A stretch of 64,000 bases of DNA from Talaromyces rugulosus (taxonomy: Eukaryota; Ascomycota; Eurotiomycetes; Eurotiales; Trichocomaceae). Positions 44,424 through 55,438 of this stretch are shown piece by piece. Numbering within the stretch: the first letter of the stretch is position 1; each line of letters starts with the position of its first letter. The stretch spans positions 6,138,001 through 6,202,000 of the forward strand of contig NC_049561.1 of assembly GCF_013368755.1 (NCBI RefSeq), in the 5' to 3' direction. The notes beneath the pieces were generated by a model that saw nothing but the letters and a program-made list of their open reading frames with translations, made no database searches and was not told the origin of the DNA. Position numbers and translations under genes: made by a program.

Positions 44424-46792
44424 ATGACCAATGCCCCGTCCGCGCGCAGTCACCACCACCACCACCAAAGCGTCCGGCGCTCATCGTATGCTTCAGTTCT
44501 CTCCGGCGCTGCCAACAACACCACCTTTGCCCCCCAGCACTCTGGCGCCTTTGCACACCTGCTGCAGCCTTCAACGAATACCTCTGCTGCCTCGTTGCCC
44601 CCGTCGCTGCTCCACCTACACTCGCCCGGCCTCCGCCATTCCTCCTCCGTGCCAACCACGGATGCCGACATGCAACTGAGCTACGGCGGCGCCACGAGCG
44701 CTGGGAGGAGATCCGGCGGCCTTCCTGTGTACTCGCGACAGTTTGCCCACATCCCCGAATATGCCGGCTATCCGCCTGGAGCTGCTGGCCTGTCTATAAC
44801 ATCCTCGCCCGCCGCCGCCGCCGCCGCTGCTGCTGCTGCTTCCGACCTGCCGCCGTCCTTTTTCACACCCTCCTACCTCCAAAACTCGCGATACATCTCT
44901 CGTCTCGAGTCTGCCCAGCGATCCCGACAGCTGGCTGCTCACCGAGAATCCTCCACCGCTCCTTCGCTTTCCGCCTCCTCCAGTCATGTCAACCTCCACC
45001 GCATGGCCAGCTCGCACCGTCCGTTGCTACATGACGCCGTGGAAAAGGACCTTGCCACCACGGAAAACCAGCAGCCGCAGCCGTTGCCGACGTGCTGGAA
45101 CGATGGAGATAAGCACAACGGCCTTGATTTGCTGAATGACGGCTTGGAGGTGCGCTACATTGGCCACCAGCACAAAATCGACCATGAGGCCGCCTCGGTG
45201 CGCGCCGACCATCCCATGCCGCGCGAGGCCGGCATGTACTACTACGAGACGACTATTCTGGCAAAGCCCAAAGATGCGTATGTTTGTTTTGTTTATCTTT
45301 TTTTTTCTCCCGTGCTAACGTTTCACTGTGTAGTGTCATTGCCATCGGCTTTTCGTCCTCGCGGTCGTCACTCGAGCGCCTTCCGGGTTGGGATAGCGAG
45401 TCGTGGGCTTATCATGGCGACGACGGCAAAGCCTTTATAGGAGAATCTCAGGGCCAGGGACGTCCGTTTGGGCCTACGTTTGGCATGGGCGATACTATCG
45501 GCTGTGGTGTGAATTTTGCCACGGGGACCTGTTTTTTCACCAAGAACGGACACTCTATTGGTATCTCCCCTTGTTCTCAATTTTCATAGTTGCAAAGCTG
45601 ACCCAGATAGGAACCGCTTTTCGAGATCTTCAGGCCTCCCGCAACGTGAACTTTTACCCTGCAATTGGCGTCAAGAGGCATCCCAGCATGCATATAAAAA
45701 CCAATTTTGGCCAGCAACCGTTTATGTTTGACATTGATAGTATAATCAATGTGGGTTCCTTTTTTCTTTTTTTTTCTTTTTGATTTCCCCTGCTAACCAA
45801 TTTTAGAAAGAAAAAGTCACCTTACTTGCCGAAATCGACGACACCAGTATCGCCGGCATTCAGCCGCCCTTGGACGATGTCACCCTGCTGCAGGAACTCG
45901 TCGCCCAATTTCTCTCCCAAGACGGATATTATGAGACTGCCCGTGCCTTTGCAGAAGAAGTCCGGCAAGAATCGGACTCTGTCGACGACGACTCGCGGCC
46001 TGTGTTTCAATACCAGCAGGAACAAGACGTGGACGCGACGAATCGACAGAGTGAGTTTTACTAGGGTTTAATGATTGGATTCCGCTGACAATAACCAAGA
46101 AATCCGCACTGCCATTTTAGAAGGGGACATTGACCGAGCCCTCAAGTATACAAACGCATACTTTTCCCAAGTGCTGCAAGATAACCCCAGCATCCTTTTC
46201 AAGCTTCGCTGTCGAAAGTTCCTGGAGATCCTCTCGAGTGCGTCCTCGAAACGGGCAAAGACATCATCAAGAAACGGAGTCGGCCACCACGAGGAAGTGT
46301 TTGAGCAAGACATGGAACTCGACGACCACATGCACGACGATGACGGCTTCTCCGACGCCGACGGCATGGACACGGAAGGGACGGACTCGATGGCAAAGTC
46401 TGAAGAGATGCTGACAGAGGCTGTCCAGTACGGCCAGCAGCTGCGCATGGACTATCCGACGGACGACCAGGGCGGGGACAAGCAGTATCTCGAGGATATT
46501 TTTTCCTTGATGGCGTACCCGGATCCGCGAACATCTGTCCACGGACACTATCTTGATGCGTCGGGTCGAACGGCAGTCGCCGACGAGCTCAACTCGGCGA
46601 TTCTCGGTGCGCTTTTTTCTTTTCCTCTCTTCTAATTGAAATATAAAACTAACGACAATAGTCTCCCTCGGCAAGTCATCATCAGCAGCGCTAGAAACGC
46701 TATACTCGCAAACCGAGGTCTTGGTCAATGAGCTTAGTGAAGGCGGCGGCGTCGGGGCGTTTATTAATATCCAGGGTGATTTTCTTTCGTAG
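44424..46792 (+). CDS. vid30: GID/CTLH ubiquitin-ligase scaffold (Vid30/Gid1, RanBPM type)
   Basis: Six exons: 44424-45277, 45334-45560, 45611-45750, 45807-46050, 46100-46606 and 46662-46792, 700 residues. The domain order is that of RanBP9/10 and yeast Vid30. SPRY is about 224-400 (LEVRYIGHQHKIDHEAASVR ... GMGDTIGCGVNF ... FYPAIGVK). LisH is about 430-460 (VTLLQELVAQFLSQDGYYET). CTLH is about 489-545 (IRTAILEGDIDRALKYTNAY). A CRA-like C-terminus follows, with an acidic insert. The GID complex polyubiquitylates gluconeogenic enzymes and other targets. The N-terminal 200 residues are low complexity with a run of about ten Ala encoded by mixed GCC/GCT codons, and an HHHHH run at the start. All phases agree. 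Confidence 0.93.
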
Positions 46793-47216
46793 CCATTCCC
46801 AAATAATATTCAGTCGACTTTTTTCCCCCTTGTCTTTTTTTTCCCCCACACAGTCGAAAAGACGGCGCATTATCATATTGTTTTACACCCATCTCCATTC
46901 TCATCATCATTGTTATTATCATGGCGACCTTGGCCTGGCTGTTTTAATGGTTTTTCTTTTCTTCTCTTCTCTTTTCTTTTCTTCTTTCTTTTCTTTTAAT
47001 GTTTGAGCATGTATCTTTGTATAGATAAGTTCACGCTCGTAGGCTAGCGTGGTTTATCTATTCAATGTTCCCTTTTTTTTCCTCTTTCATTCACCTTGAT
47101 GGTGAGGGTTGAAATTGTATGCCCATTTGCATTAGTGAGAGAGTTTTTGAGTGTGTGGTTGTTTTGATTTCGAGTCATGTGTTGTTATTCGGTCAGGATT
47201 ATTTATGAGAATGTAG

Positions 47217-47249
<33 letters not shown>

Positions 47250-47557
47250 AACAAACAAACAAATAAATGTGACCATAGCATGGGATACTTATTTTGTACT
47301 TTACATATTATATGTAAAATTAAGTGATATTGATGAGGTGTCGTTAAGAGACAATTGATTTGTGTTGCAGGGGAGTAGACAGTAGACATTCGGATGGATG
47401 GATGCTCGGAGTTCGGAATGGACTCGGATTAAACAACTGTTGGTAGTAGTATAAATGGACGTCTGCTTGTATCAATTGTTATTGACATGTGCAGATGGAA
47501 TATAGAATTTACTAGTCTATTTGTGTACAACTACGGCTACAGCTACAACCAAATACG
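46793..47557. other. vid30 3' region and CoA-transferase upstream region
   Basis: 765 bases. It is T-rich at the start (3' UTR), with a CAGA tetranucleotide repeat at 47217-47246 followed by AAAC units. Confidence 0.5.
47217..47246. repeat. CAGA tetranucleotide microsatellite
   Basis: About seven CAGA units, running into AAAC/AAAT units. It lies about 310 bp upstream of the CoA-transferase start. Confidence 0.9.
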
Positions 47558-49066
47558 ATGGAGAGAACACAGTTCACACCAGCACAGTCAGTGGCATACC
47601 TCTGGCACGCGCTGAACCTCCCTTCGCAGGCACTGGAATCACTCAATCTCGTCGATGAGGATGATTACCACTATAGTCCCCAGGAACAACAACAGCAGCA
47701 GCAGCAGCAGCAGTCATCATTCAAAATCGCCCATCTTGCGCAGAGCTGTATCGCGCTGGCCGCGCTGGCGGCTGCGACGGTGTACTATTCTACCAGCAGT
47801 GTTGTTACTCCTGATAACGTCAAGAAAATCCCGCGAGTAACGGTATCCCGCAGACACGCGCTCGCCGAGTTCTCGTCAGAAAGAGTATACACTCTAAACA
47901 ACAGTCTGCCAGAATCAAGCTGGGGCCGTATTGGCGGGTTATATCAGACTGCTGGGAAGAATGCATACGTCAGGATTCACGACGCCTTTGTCAAGCATGA
48001 AAACGCCGCGTTGGCGCTCTTGCGCATACCTCAGACCAATACTCCGTCGAGAGAGGATGTTGCGAGAGAGGTAGCTCGCTGGGATGCTATCGAGCTCGAA
48101 ACAGAAGGGATCCGGCACGGCGCTGTGATTGCCGCGTTGCGCAGTTATCAGCAATGGGATTGCCATCCTCAGGCGCGCGCGATTGCGGATTTGCCGATTC
48201 TAGTTCGCAAGGTGTCCAGTATAGCAGAAACAAGGTGGAAACACCACCGCCTGAGACAAGCTCCCCGCGATAGGTGTCTTCGCGGTCTACGAGTTCTCGA
48301 GCTCAGTCGTGTGATAGCTGCGCCCGTGGCTGGCCGCACGCTGGCCGCTCACGGCGCCGATGTGCTCTGGGTCACGACGGCGAGGTTGGCCGACCAGCCA
48401 GCGCTGGACCGCGATCTGGCGCGCGGAAAACGTAGCGTGAGGCTCGATTTTAAAGAGTCGGAAGAAGACCGAGCCGCGCTGATTGCGCTCATCCGTGACG
48501 CTGATGTCCTGATTCAGTCGTATCGGCCAGGCAGTCTTGACGCGTACGGGCTCGGCGTGGAAGATGTGGCTAGGATCAACCCGGGCATTGTCCATGCCAG
48601 TCTCTCGGCGTATGGGAGCACAGGTCCGTGGGCGAAGTGGAGAGGGTTTGATTCCCTAGTTCAGACGTGTTCTGGCATGAATGTTTCTGAAGCCGAACTC
48701 GCTGGAGCTGAATTTGAATCTCCTGCGCGGGCGTTACCTTGCCAGGCTCTGGATCATGCCAGTGGGTATTTCCTGGCCACGGGAATCATGGCTGCGGTGT
48801 ATCACCAGTTGATCGACAGCTCCGCTGCTGCGTACGAGGTACAAGTCTCGCTTGCAGGGACCATGAAATGGCTCCGTTTGCTCGGACAGTATCCTTCTCC
48901 CGTCAGCTGCGCCAGCAGCCTGGATGACGACTTGTTTGAAAGCCGAATTTCAGCGTTTGGCGAGCTCAGAGCTGTGCGCCATGCTGCACAGGTCGACGGC
49001 GCAATGCCGGGGTTTGATTTCATGCCCAGGCCGCCGGGGAGCGATGAGCCCAGGTGGCTGGCGTGA
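47558..49066 (+). CDS. Class III CoA-transferase family protein (CaiB/BaiF type)
   Basis: A single exon of 502 residues. The C-terminal half, from about 241, has the family N-domain pattern: RGLRVLELSRVIAAPVAGRT, LAAHGADVLWV, RDLARGKRSVRLDFK, ADVLIQSYRPGSLDAYGLG and INPGIVHASLSAYGSTGPW. The RGFDSLVQ segment and LDHASGYFLATGIMAA follow. The first 230 residues look like a degenerate second CoA-transferase-like half (TPAQSVAYLWHAL, HAALAEF-type and RWDA segments), as in other long fungal members. Nine consecutive Gln (44-52, CAA/CAG) form a repeat that may vary between strains. The substrate is unknown; bacterial relatives move CoA between carboxylic acids or racemise acyl-CoAs. The catalytic Asp of the family cannot be aligned with certainty by eye. 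Confidence 0.85.
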   Translation: MERTQFTPAQSVAYLWHALNLPSQALESLNLVDEDDYHYSPQEQQQQQQQQQSSFKIAHLAQSCIALAALAAATVYYSTSSVVTPDNVKKIPRVTVSRRHALAEFSSERVYTLNNSLPESSWGRIGGLYQTAGKNAYVRIHDAFVKHENAALALLRIPQTNTPSREDVAREVARWDAIELETEGIRHGAVIAALRSYQQWDCHPQARAIADLPILVRKVSSIAETRWKHHRLRQAPRDRCLRGLRVLELSRVIAAPVAGRTLAAHGADVLWVTTARLADQPALDRDLARGKRSVRLDFKESEEDRAALIALIRDADVLIQSYRPGSLDAYGLGVEDVARINPGIVHASLSAYGSTGPWAKWRGFDSLVQTCSGMNVSEAELAGAEFESPARALPCQALDHASGYFLATGIMAAVYHQLIDSSAAAYEVQVSLAGTMKWLRLLGQYPSPVSCASSLDDDLFESRISAFGELRAVRHAAQVDGAMPGFDFMPRPPGSDEPRWLA

Positions 49067-49488
49067 TCTGTTTGTATGCCGATGTCGATTGCTGCACCTA
49101 GGACTAGTGTCGAAGAGAGATAAAAGAGTGGCTGGCTGGCAGCTGCGAGGTGTTTAGGTGCAGGCGGGGGTGCCTGATTTCCATGGCGTCATGTAACATG
49201 TTTACGGTTTGGTCCCGCGTCACGTTACCGGCACCCCGCCAATAGGAAGGCTTCCCGCCCGGGCCCCGTCACGGAAATACGGCTGCGTAATATCACCGAG
49301 CAACTTCCTCCATTCCAGAGCGTCAAAGCCAGCCATCCACAGCTCGACAAGAAGAAAAAGAAATAGCAGGATACGGACAGGAAAAGCAAAAAAGTCGATG
49401 TGAGAGTAGCCGTCCACCGGATTCCATCCTCATAGGCAGCGCCCTCGGGACAGCTTGGAGCTCGACATTGGACAGTCGACAGGTCGCG
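49067..49488. promoter_or_regulatory. Upstream region of the coiled-coil protein gene
   Basis: 422 bases with a GC-rich segment near 49,200-49,270. A CCAAT sequence is at about 49240. No coding sequence is supported. Confidence 0.45.
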
Positions 49489-52075
49489 ATGGAGCTGCAG
49501 GACAAGGCGCATGACCACGACCACAACCACGACGACCACGTCTTAGCCCGAGATGGTGGCAGCCCACACATTCCACACCAGTCCTCTGCGCCCAAGAATG
49601 TCGATTCCTCCTCTCTGCAGTGCTGCTGTGGACGTCTGGACTGTGCATACCTCAGGCACAACAATGTGGCTCTCGAAGACCTCGAAAAGGATCTAGAGAC
49701 TGCTGCTCGACTTGGCCAGGTGGGTTTCCTTTTTGTCCAGCTTTTTCTTTGTCTCTTTTCCCCCCCATGCGAGAGACTGTTTTAGGCAATGCCGGACGAC
49801 CAACATGTCGCTAACCTTCTCTCTCCAGGCTTTGCTGCAACGGCACGAAACGTATGTTTCCGACGCCGAATCCGACCGTCTGCGTATGGTAGCTGAGATG
49901 GAGCGCCTGGAACGCGACCGCATGGAGATGCAGGCCGCCAACGCCCGCATCGTCGAGGAGAACCGCAGTCTGCTCGAGCAGCTCGAGGGCCTCAACGATG
50001 CCGTTGCCACGTCCGACTCTGAGGTCACGGCCCTCACCCACCGCCTCGAGCAAACGCAGCTGGAGCTGAACGAGCTGGCTGCGTCTGCTGCCAGGGCTGC
50101 CCAGCTCGAGTCGCAGCTCAGCGCTATTGAGGCTGAGCAGCTGCAGCTGCAGCAACAATTAATCCTAACCCAGGAGGACGAAAAGTCGGCTATTCACCGG
50201 TGGAAGAAAGCCGAGACGACGCTGCGTGATCTGCAGGACCAGTTGGACCGGCTAGAGTATGAAGCGCGCACGGAGAGAGAACAGCACACGCAAATCGTCG
50301 AGCGCATGGAACGCCGGAGAGTTGTCGAGCGGGAGCTTGACTGGGCTGCTGGCCGACTCAAAGGTGCCGCCGCCACATCAGCCATGGATCGAAGCCAGAA
50401 TACTACGACTCCGGTGGTCTCCAAGTTTGTGCGCGACATCTTGCAGGACAATGCCAACCTGCAAATGGGCATTGTCGAGCTGCGAGAGCTGCTTGAAAAT
50501 TCCAACCAAGAAGTCGAAAATCTACGAGAGCAGGTCTTGCAGCACCAGCCTATCCCCGAGGGCTCCGATTTGGAAAGACCCCAGAATATGTCTCGTCTGG
50601 ATGAAGAGCTTAGATCGAAAGAGCCTCGTCCTGTTTCTCAAGAATTCCACGTCCACCACCACTACCATTCCCCGACGCCGTCTACCGGCAGTGTGAAGAA
50701 GGAGAAACAACCTCTTCGTCGCCCAAAGAAAAAGCGACCTTCGCTGGTGTCATCTTCGGGTATACACACGCCGAGATCGTCATCATCATACCACCGCTCG
50801 CAACATTCATCCTCCTCAACATCAACCATCATGTCACAAACATCTGTTTCAATTCCGACTTCCCAACGTTATTCCTTGTATTCCCCGGGGCTTTCCTCGT
50901 TGGCCAGTTCCCCGGTTTCGGCCTATCAGCCGCCGTCGATATTCGACGTCGTGGACCAGAGTGAGATCTCTCGTCCGTCAAGCCCGGAGAGTTTTGCTTT
51001 TGCTTCTCCCAAGAGAGGCTCTCGACGAAGTCGGATCTCTGATGCATCGATTCGATCGTTTTCCATGCCCGCTGGCTTTCAAGGCTTGCAGGGACTACCG
51101 TCTACGGAACTGGATGAACCGGATCTTGTTCCCGAAGAGCCTGAAAATGTTCCCACAGCTCCCACAGGAGACGACTTGTGGTTACATCCCGCTATCCCTG
51201 AGGAGCAGGAAGAAGCGGCAGTTGCAGAACAAGAGGACACGGCAGCCCAGCACGAAGAGCACGAAACACCAACACATGCACAAGACGAGCCTGGCCCGGA
51301 CATCGCAGAAGACGACACATTCGAGCCTATGCAATACCGCTCTCTCCGAAAATCGTCGTCACACGAGAGTCTCCTCTCGGTGTCTGGAATGGACATTCAC
51401 ACGTTGCGCGAACGCCCGTCGCAACTGCTCGTTGCCATGAACTCGCAGTACTTCTACCAGCGCCCGCGCCGTGTTGTGTCTACCGTCACTGAACTATCTT
51501 CCACTCCGCCGGTGATCTCGACCATGAACATTACAGCCGACAAAGCATCAATAGCGCCTACTCGCAAGACGTCTCAATCATTACTGGCCACTGTGGCCGC
51601 CAAAAACATTCCCCAGTCAGCTACCAGCACCACCACTACTGGTAGTACTTCTTCCGAGTCTACCTCTGCACCAAGCAGACCCGTCCCAATCACGGGTAAA
51701 GCATCGACCATTGGTCGAAAAGTAGGCGGATGGGTCCGGGGCCGCTGGGGCGTCGCGCCATCTGCCTCAATGGACGATTTACGCCAGAACGAATCGGCGG
51801 CGGAAACGTCGAGTATATCGAGCGAGTCTACCTTGACATCGACGGCTGCTAAATCTTCTGACGCATCAACATCCTCAGATGCGACCAAACCTGCTGATCC
51901 CACCGCTTCTTCTGCTAAACAGCGCAATAATGCGCTACCGATATTGATGATGCGTGCCTCTGGCATTAATCAAAAAGGCGTCATACCGGGATTCTTCCCT
52001 TCTGCTCCGGCGCCAGTCTCGATTCATGCCAATGTGCTTGATCAACAGTTGTTGGAGGAGAGTTTGAGGGAGTAG
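49489..52075 (+). CDS. Coiled-coil protein with Ser-rich C-terminal half
   Basis: Two exons: 49489-49719 and 49829-52075, 825 residues, intron phase 0. After a His/Asp-rich start (HDHDHNHDDH) and a short CCCGRLDCAYLRHNNVALED segment, residues about 60-300 are nearly continuous heptad-type coiled coil (RLRMVAEMERLERDRMEMQA, LEQLEGLNDAVATSDSEVTA). Then comes FVRDILQDNANLQMGIVELR and a conserved-looking EFHVHHHYH motif near 320. The C-terminal 500 residues are Ser/Thr/Pro-rich with acidic patches and a basic GRKVGGWVRGRWG motif near 670. I do not recognise a named family. The coiled coil plus the FVRDIL segment suggests a cytoskeletal or organelle-tethering scaffold, which is inference only. Confidence 0.82.
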
Positions 52076-52316
52076 CGTTCTACCTATCTATGCTTTTCCC
52101 CTCCCTTTTTTGGACGGATTGGCACAAAGAATTCTTTCACTACGCTTTTTTTTTGTCACAGCTTTTGTTTATATGATACCCCTTCTTTGGTCTTTTTTTT
52201 GTTAATATATTTATATTAGTCTTGAGTAAGACTGTCACTAAAGACACTGTGAATCCATTATCAACATCAACTTCATCCATGACCAATAACATTTGAAGTC
52301 AAATTGTACATGCGAA
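52076..52316. other. Short convergent intergenic region
   Basis: 241 bases with T-runs, between the convergent stops of the coiled-coil gene and the AIF-like gene. Confidence 0.5.
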
Positions 52317-54113
52317 CTAAATAGCAATATACTTTGGAACATCCACCTTCAACAAATCCACCCCATCCTCAATATCCTTTTTGTTCGGCATATTCCCTCT
52401 CCTCATCAACTCGGCCGATTTCACCATCAACGGATCCATCCCCATCGACGCCACCGCAACAATTGTTTGATCTTTACTATAATATGCTACAAACTTTGCA
52501 TTTTCGGGTTCCCCTTGAAGCGTCAACGAGTCCCAGCCGGCTGTTGTGTTGCCGCAGTAGCGCAGCTGTTGGCCCAGCGCAGACCAGAAAACCGGGATGA
52601 ATGCTTTGGGCTTGAGAGGGGATGCAGAGACCAAAGAGTGAGTGATTGAGCGGGCGACGCTGCGCCCGGCGTTTTGGGCGACGTTCCAGTGCTCGATGCG
52701 CACGGGGATACCGTTTGAAGGAGCACCGGGGCCGTGGTATGGGTAAGTGGCGATGTCACCAATGGCGTAGACGTCTCCGCCCAGACCCTGGACAGCAAAG
52801 GACTCGTCGGTGCGCAGCGAGCCGTCTTTCTCTAAAGAAACAGCAGAGTTGTTTTGGAGATAGTCTGTAGATGGACGCACGCCGATTCCCAGAATAACCA
52901 CGTCTGCGTCTAGGGCCGTGCCATCCTTGAGATGCACGGCGCCGACCTTGGTTGGGTCTGCAGGGGATGGGGTGGCCTTGTCCACGCTGGCATTGAGGTA
53001 GAACTTGACGCCGGATTTCTCAACGTTGCGCTGGAAGATTTTGCCGACTTGTTCGCCCATGACTCGCTCCAGGGGTGCCTTTTCCATGCCGACGATGGAT
53101 ACGTCGTGGTCCTTGGACAAGGCGTTGCCGACTTCCATGCCGATAAACGAGCTGCCCACGACGACGACTTTCTTTTTCTCGCCGTTGCCCAAAGCGCCGA
53201 GAACAGCCTGGACGTCGGTGACGTCTCGGAATACGAAGACATTCCCCAGGGTCTTGAACCCTTCCAAGGGCAACGAGCGAGGAGTTCCTCCCGTGGCCAA
53301 GACGAGTTTTGTGTACGGCCACGATTTGCCGGATTTGGCCGAGACCGTCTTGCTCGCAAAGTCGACGGCAGTGACTTCATCGTGAACAATGTCAATGCCG
53401 GCGGCTTGGTACCATTCGGCAGGTCGGATTTCGACCTTCTTGGGGTCTGAAATCAGGGCCTTGGACAGCTTTGTGCGGTCTAGGGGTAGGTTGCCCTCCT
53501 TGGTGAGCAGCGTGATGCTTCCTTTGAATTTGAGTTCTCGAAGGGTCTGGACGACGCCTAGGGTGCCGCTTCCACTGTAGACCGTTAGATATAACTGAGG
53601 AAGAAGAAGCAGAAAAAAGAAGGATAAGAGACATACCCTCCAATAACCACAATCTTTTCCTCTGTCGACGCGGTGCATTTGAGATTTGGATCCCGCTGTC
53701 CTGCCTTGATGGCGCCCTCTTCGCCCTTGATATAGACAGCCCCGTCTTTCTCGTAGACTTCAAACGTGTTCAGATGGTTCGGCGCCGGGGCATCTTCAAT
53801 CTCACCGGTTGATACCGAAAAGCAAGCTGAACGAGTTAGTTGACTGGAGGAGGAGGATACAAATGACGACTTGAAATAACTCACCTCCGTGCCACGGACA
53901 AGTAATCCGCCCATCCGGCGCAACGACGCCGAGTTTCAGCGGCGCTCCGTAGTGCGTGCACCTGGGGCTGATGGCATGGATCTTGTCGTCGACGCGGACT
54001 ACAAGCACTTTTGTATCCGGGATGCCTTCGATCTCGGACTCGACTTTTTCTAGGTTTGGAATGTCGTTGAAGGAAGTGACATCCTTGAGCTTGTATTCAG
54101 CAGTGGCAGACAT
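52317..54113 (-). CDS. Rieske-domain AIF-like flavoprotein oxidoreductase (AIFM3/Nfrl type)
   Basis: Three exons: 54113-53885, 53826-53637 and 53574-52317, 558 residues from MSATAEYKL. An N-terminal Rieske [2Fe-2S] domain has C52-x-H54 (RCTHYG) and C72-x2-H75 (CPWHGG). It is followed by a pyridine-nucleotide-disulfide reductase fold. The FAD motif is VVIGGGSGTLGV (made across intron 2), then TKLVLATGGTPRSLPL. The NAD(P) motif is VVVVGSSFIGMEVGNALS, and the second FAD motif is VYAIGDIATYP. This architecture equals vertebrate AIFM3 and fungal AIF-like oxidoreductases. The same frame stays open upstream. An ATG at 54425 would add 104 residues with an Arg/Ser/Leu-rich, acid-poor start (MRSIAVPRPLL ... 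STRRPLSSTST) that looks like a mitochondrial presequence. Two isoforms are possible. Confidence 0.9.
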
Positions 54114-55438
54114 GGTGGACGTAGATGATAGTGGTCGTCTTGTAGACAGAAAAGAAAGACTGTGAAGATGGGGATTATCAAAGCGGGGTCGTTGCTGTTG
54201 TTGTAGTAGCGATGACGAGCTCGGCGGCGTCCGGCAGCAGCTGCACGAGCCCTTTCCAGAGACACAGCAGCGCGGTTTACAGCTACAGCAGGAAGAGCGG
54301 GGGGAAGAGACACGCGGTGGATGAAGAGTGGAAGATAGCGATAGCAATAATCGTTGCGGGGATGCAAGGAGACAATTGTTGGTGGTAACAGTCAACAGTG
54401 GGCGGGGTACAGCTATTGACCGCATTGCTTGGGAATGATTATTTCTTTCTTGACAACCTCGAGGATGGCAGCCACGGGTGCATGAGTGACAAATGCCTTT
54501 CGACTGATTGGAGACAGCAATCATGCCATTTTTTTCTTCTTCTCTTCTACATTCCATCACGACTTGTTGATCATCGTCGCCCAAAACAATGACGTCGTGA
54601 TGATCGCCCGCGCCCGCCAATCACCGGCCGCCCGTTACTCAGCTTCTTTCTATACTACAATTTGATGCGCTGCTGGTAAAATATCAATTGTCACGATTTG
54701 CTACTGAGTATTGCTACTGGCTGAGGACTGAAAGTAGCCACAAATGAGATTTTTGTCAAGTCAAAACACCAAAGAAGATCTTGCCACAGTCTTCCTTATT
54801 CAAGACACGAGAAACAAAGCAATGAAAGACAACCTTCCAAATAGTCCCAAACAATCGATTCCAGATATTTAATGATGGATGCTATTGAGCTATTGATTTC
54901 TGGAGTAATTCTTTCCAAAAACACTGTTGTCTAATTCACTGTGTATCGAGATGGACTGGATATCTCACGAAAACATTTTTTTACATAGCCATATGGGGGA
55001 ATTCGACTGCACCCCTACTGCAACAAGAGACACAAGATTGTATTGTTCTAGAAATTCACGGATCAGAAAATGTCAGTCCAACATGATTCTGCTATTAGCC
55101 TCCCTAATAAAATCACTCGTTTTGAGAATAGCGAAACAGCAATGAGCTCGGTAAAAGGACCCTTGGCACCGACCAAGATTGGCAAACATGGTTCTCAGCA
55201 AGTTGATTCCTTGTCGCCCTACGTGTGGGATATCCTGTCTGACTTAACCCTCTAGGACTGTCAAGTATTTTCGAATGAAGAGAGCTCGGATCTGGTTCCA
55301 ATGTTGCTACAACATTGAGCGGCCTGATAACAATCATACTTGAATTAAAAAAAAAAAGACAGATATGTGGGTATCACAGACAAAGCATCTAAACACAACA
55401 CAACGCTATACAAATAATCAACATTCGCAGCAAACGAA
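54114..55438. promoter_or_regulatory. Upstream region of the AIF-like gene and 3' region of the coilin-like gene
   Basis: About 1.3 kb. The first 312 bases may be coding if the upstream ATG at 54425 is used. The remainder is AT-rich with no recognisable gene; small frames near 54927-55255 have no family features. Confidence 0.45.
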
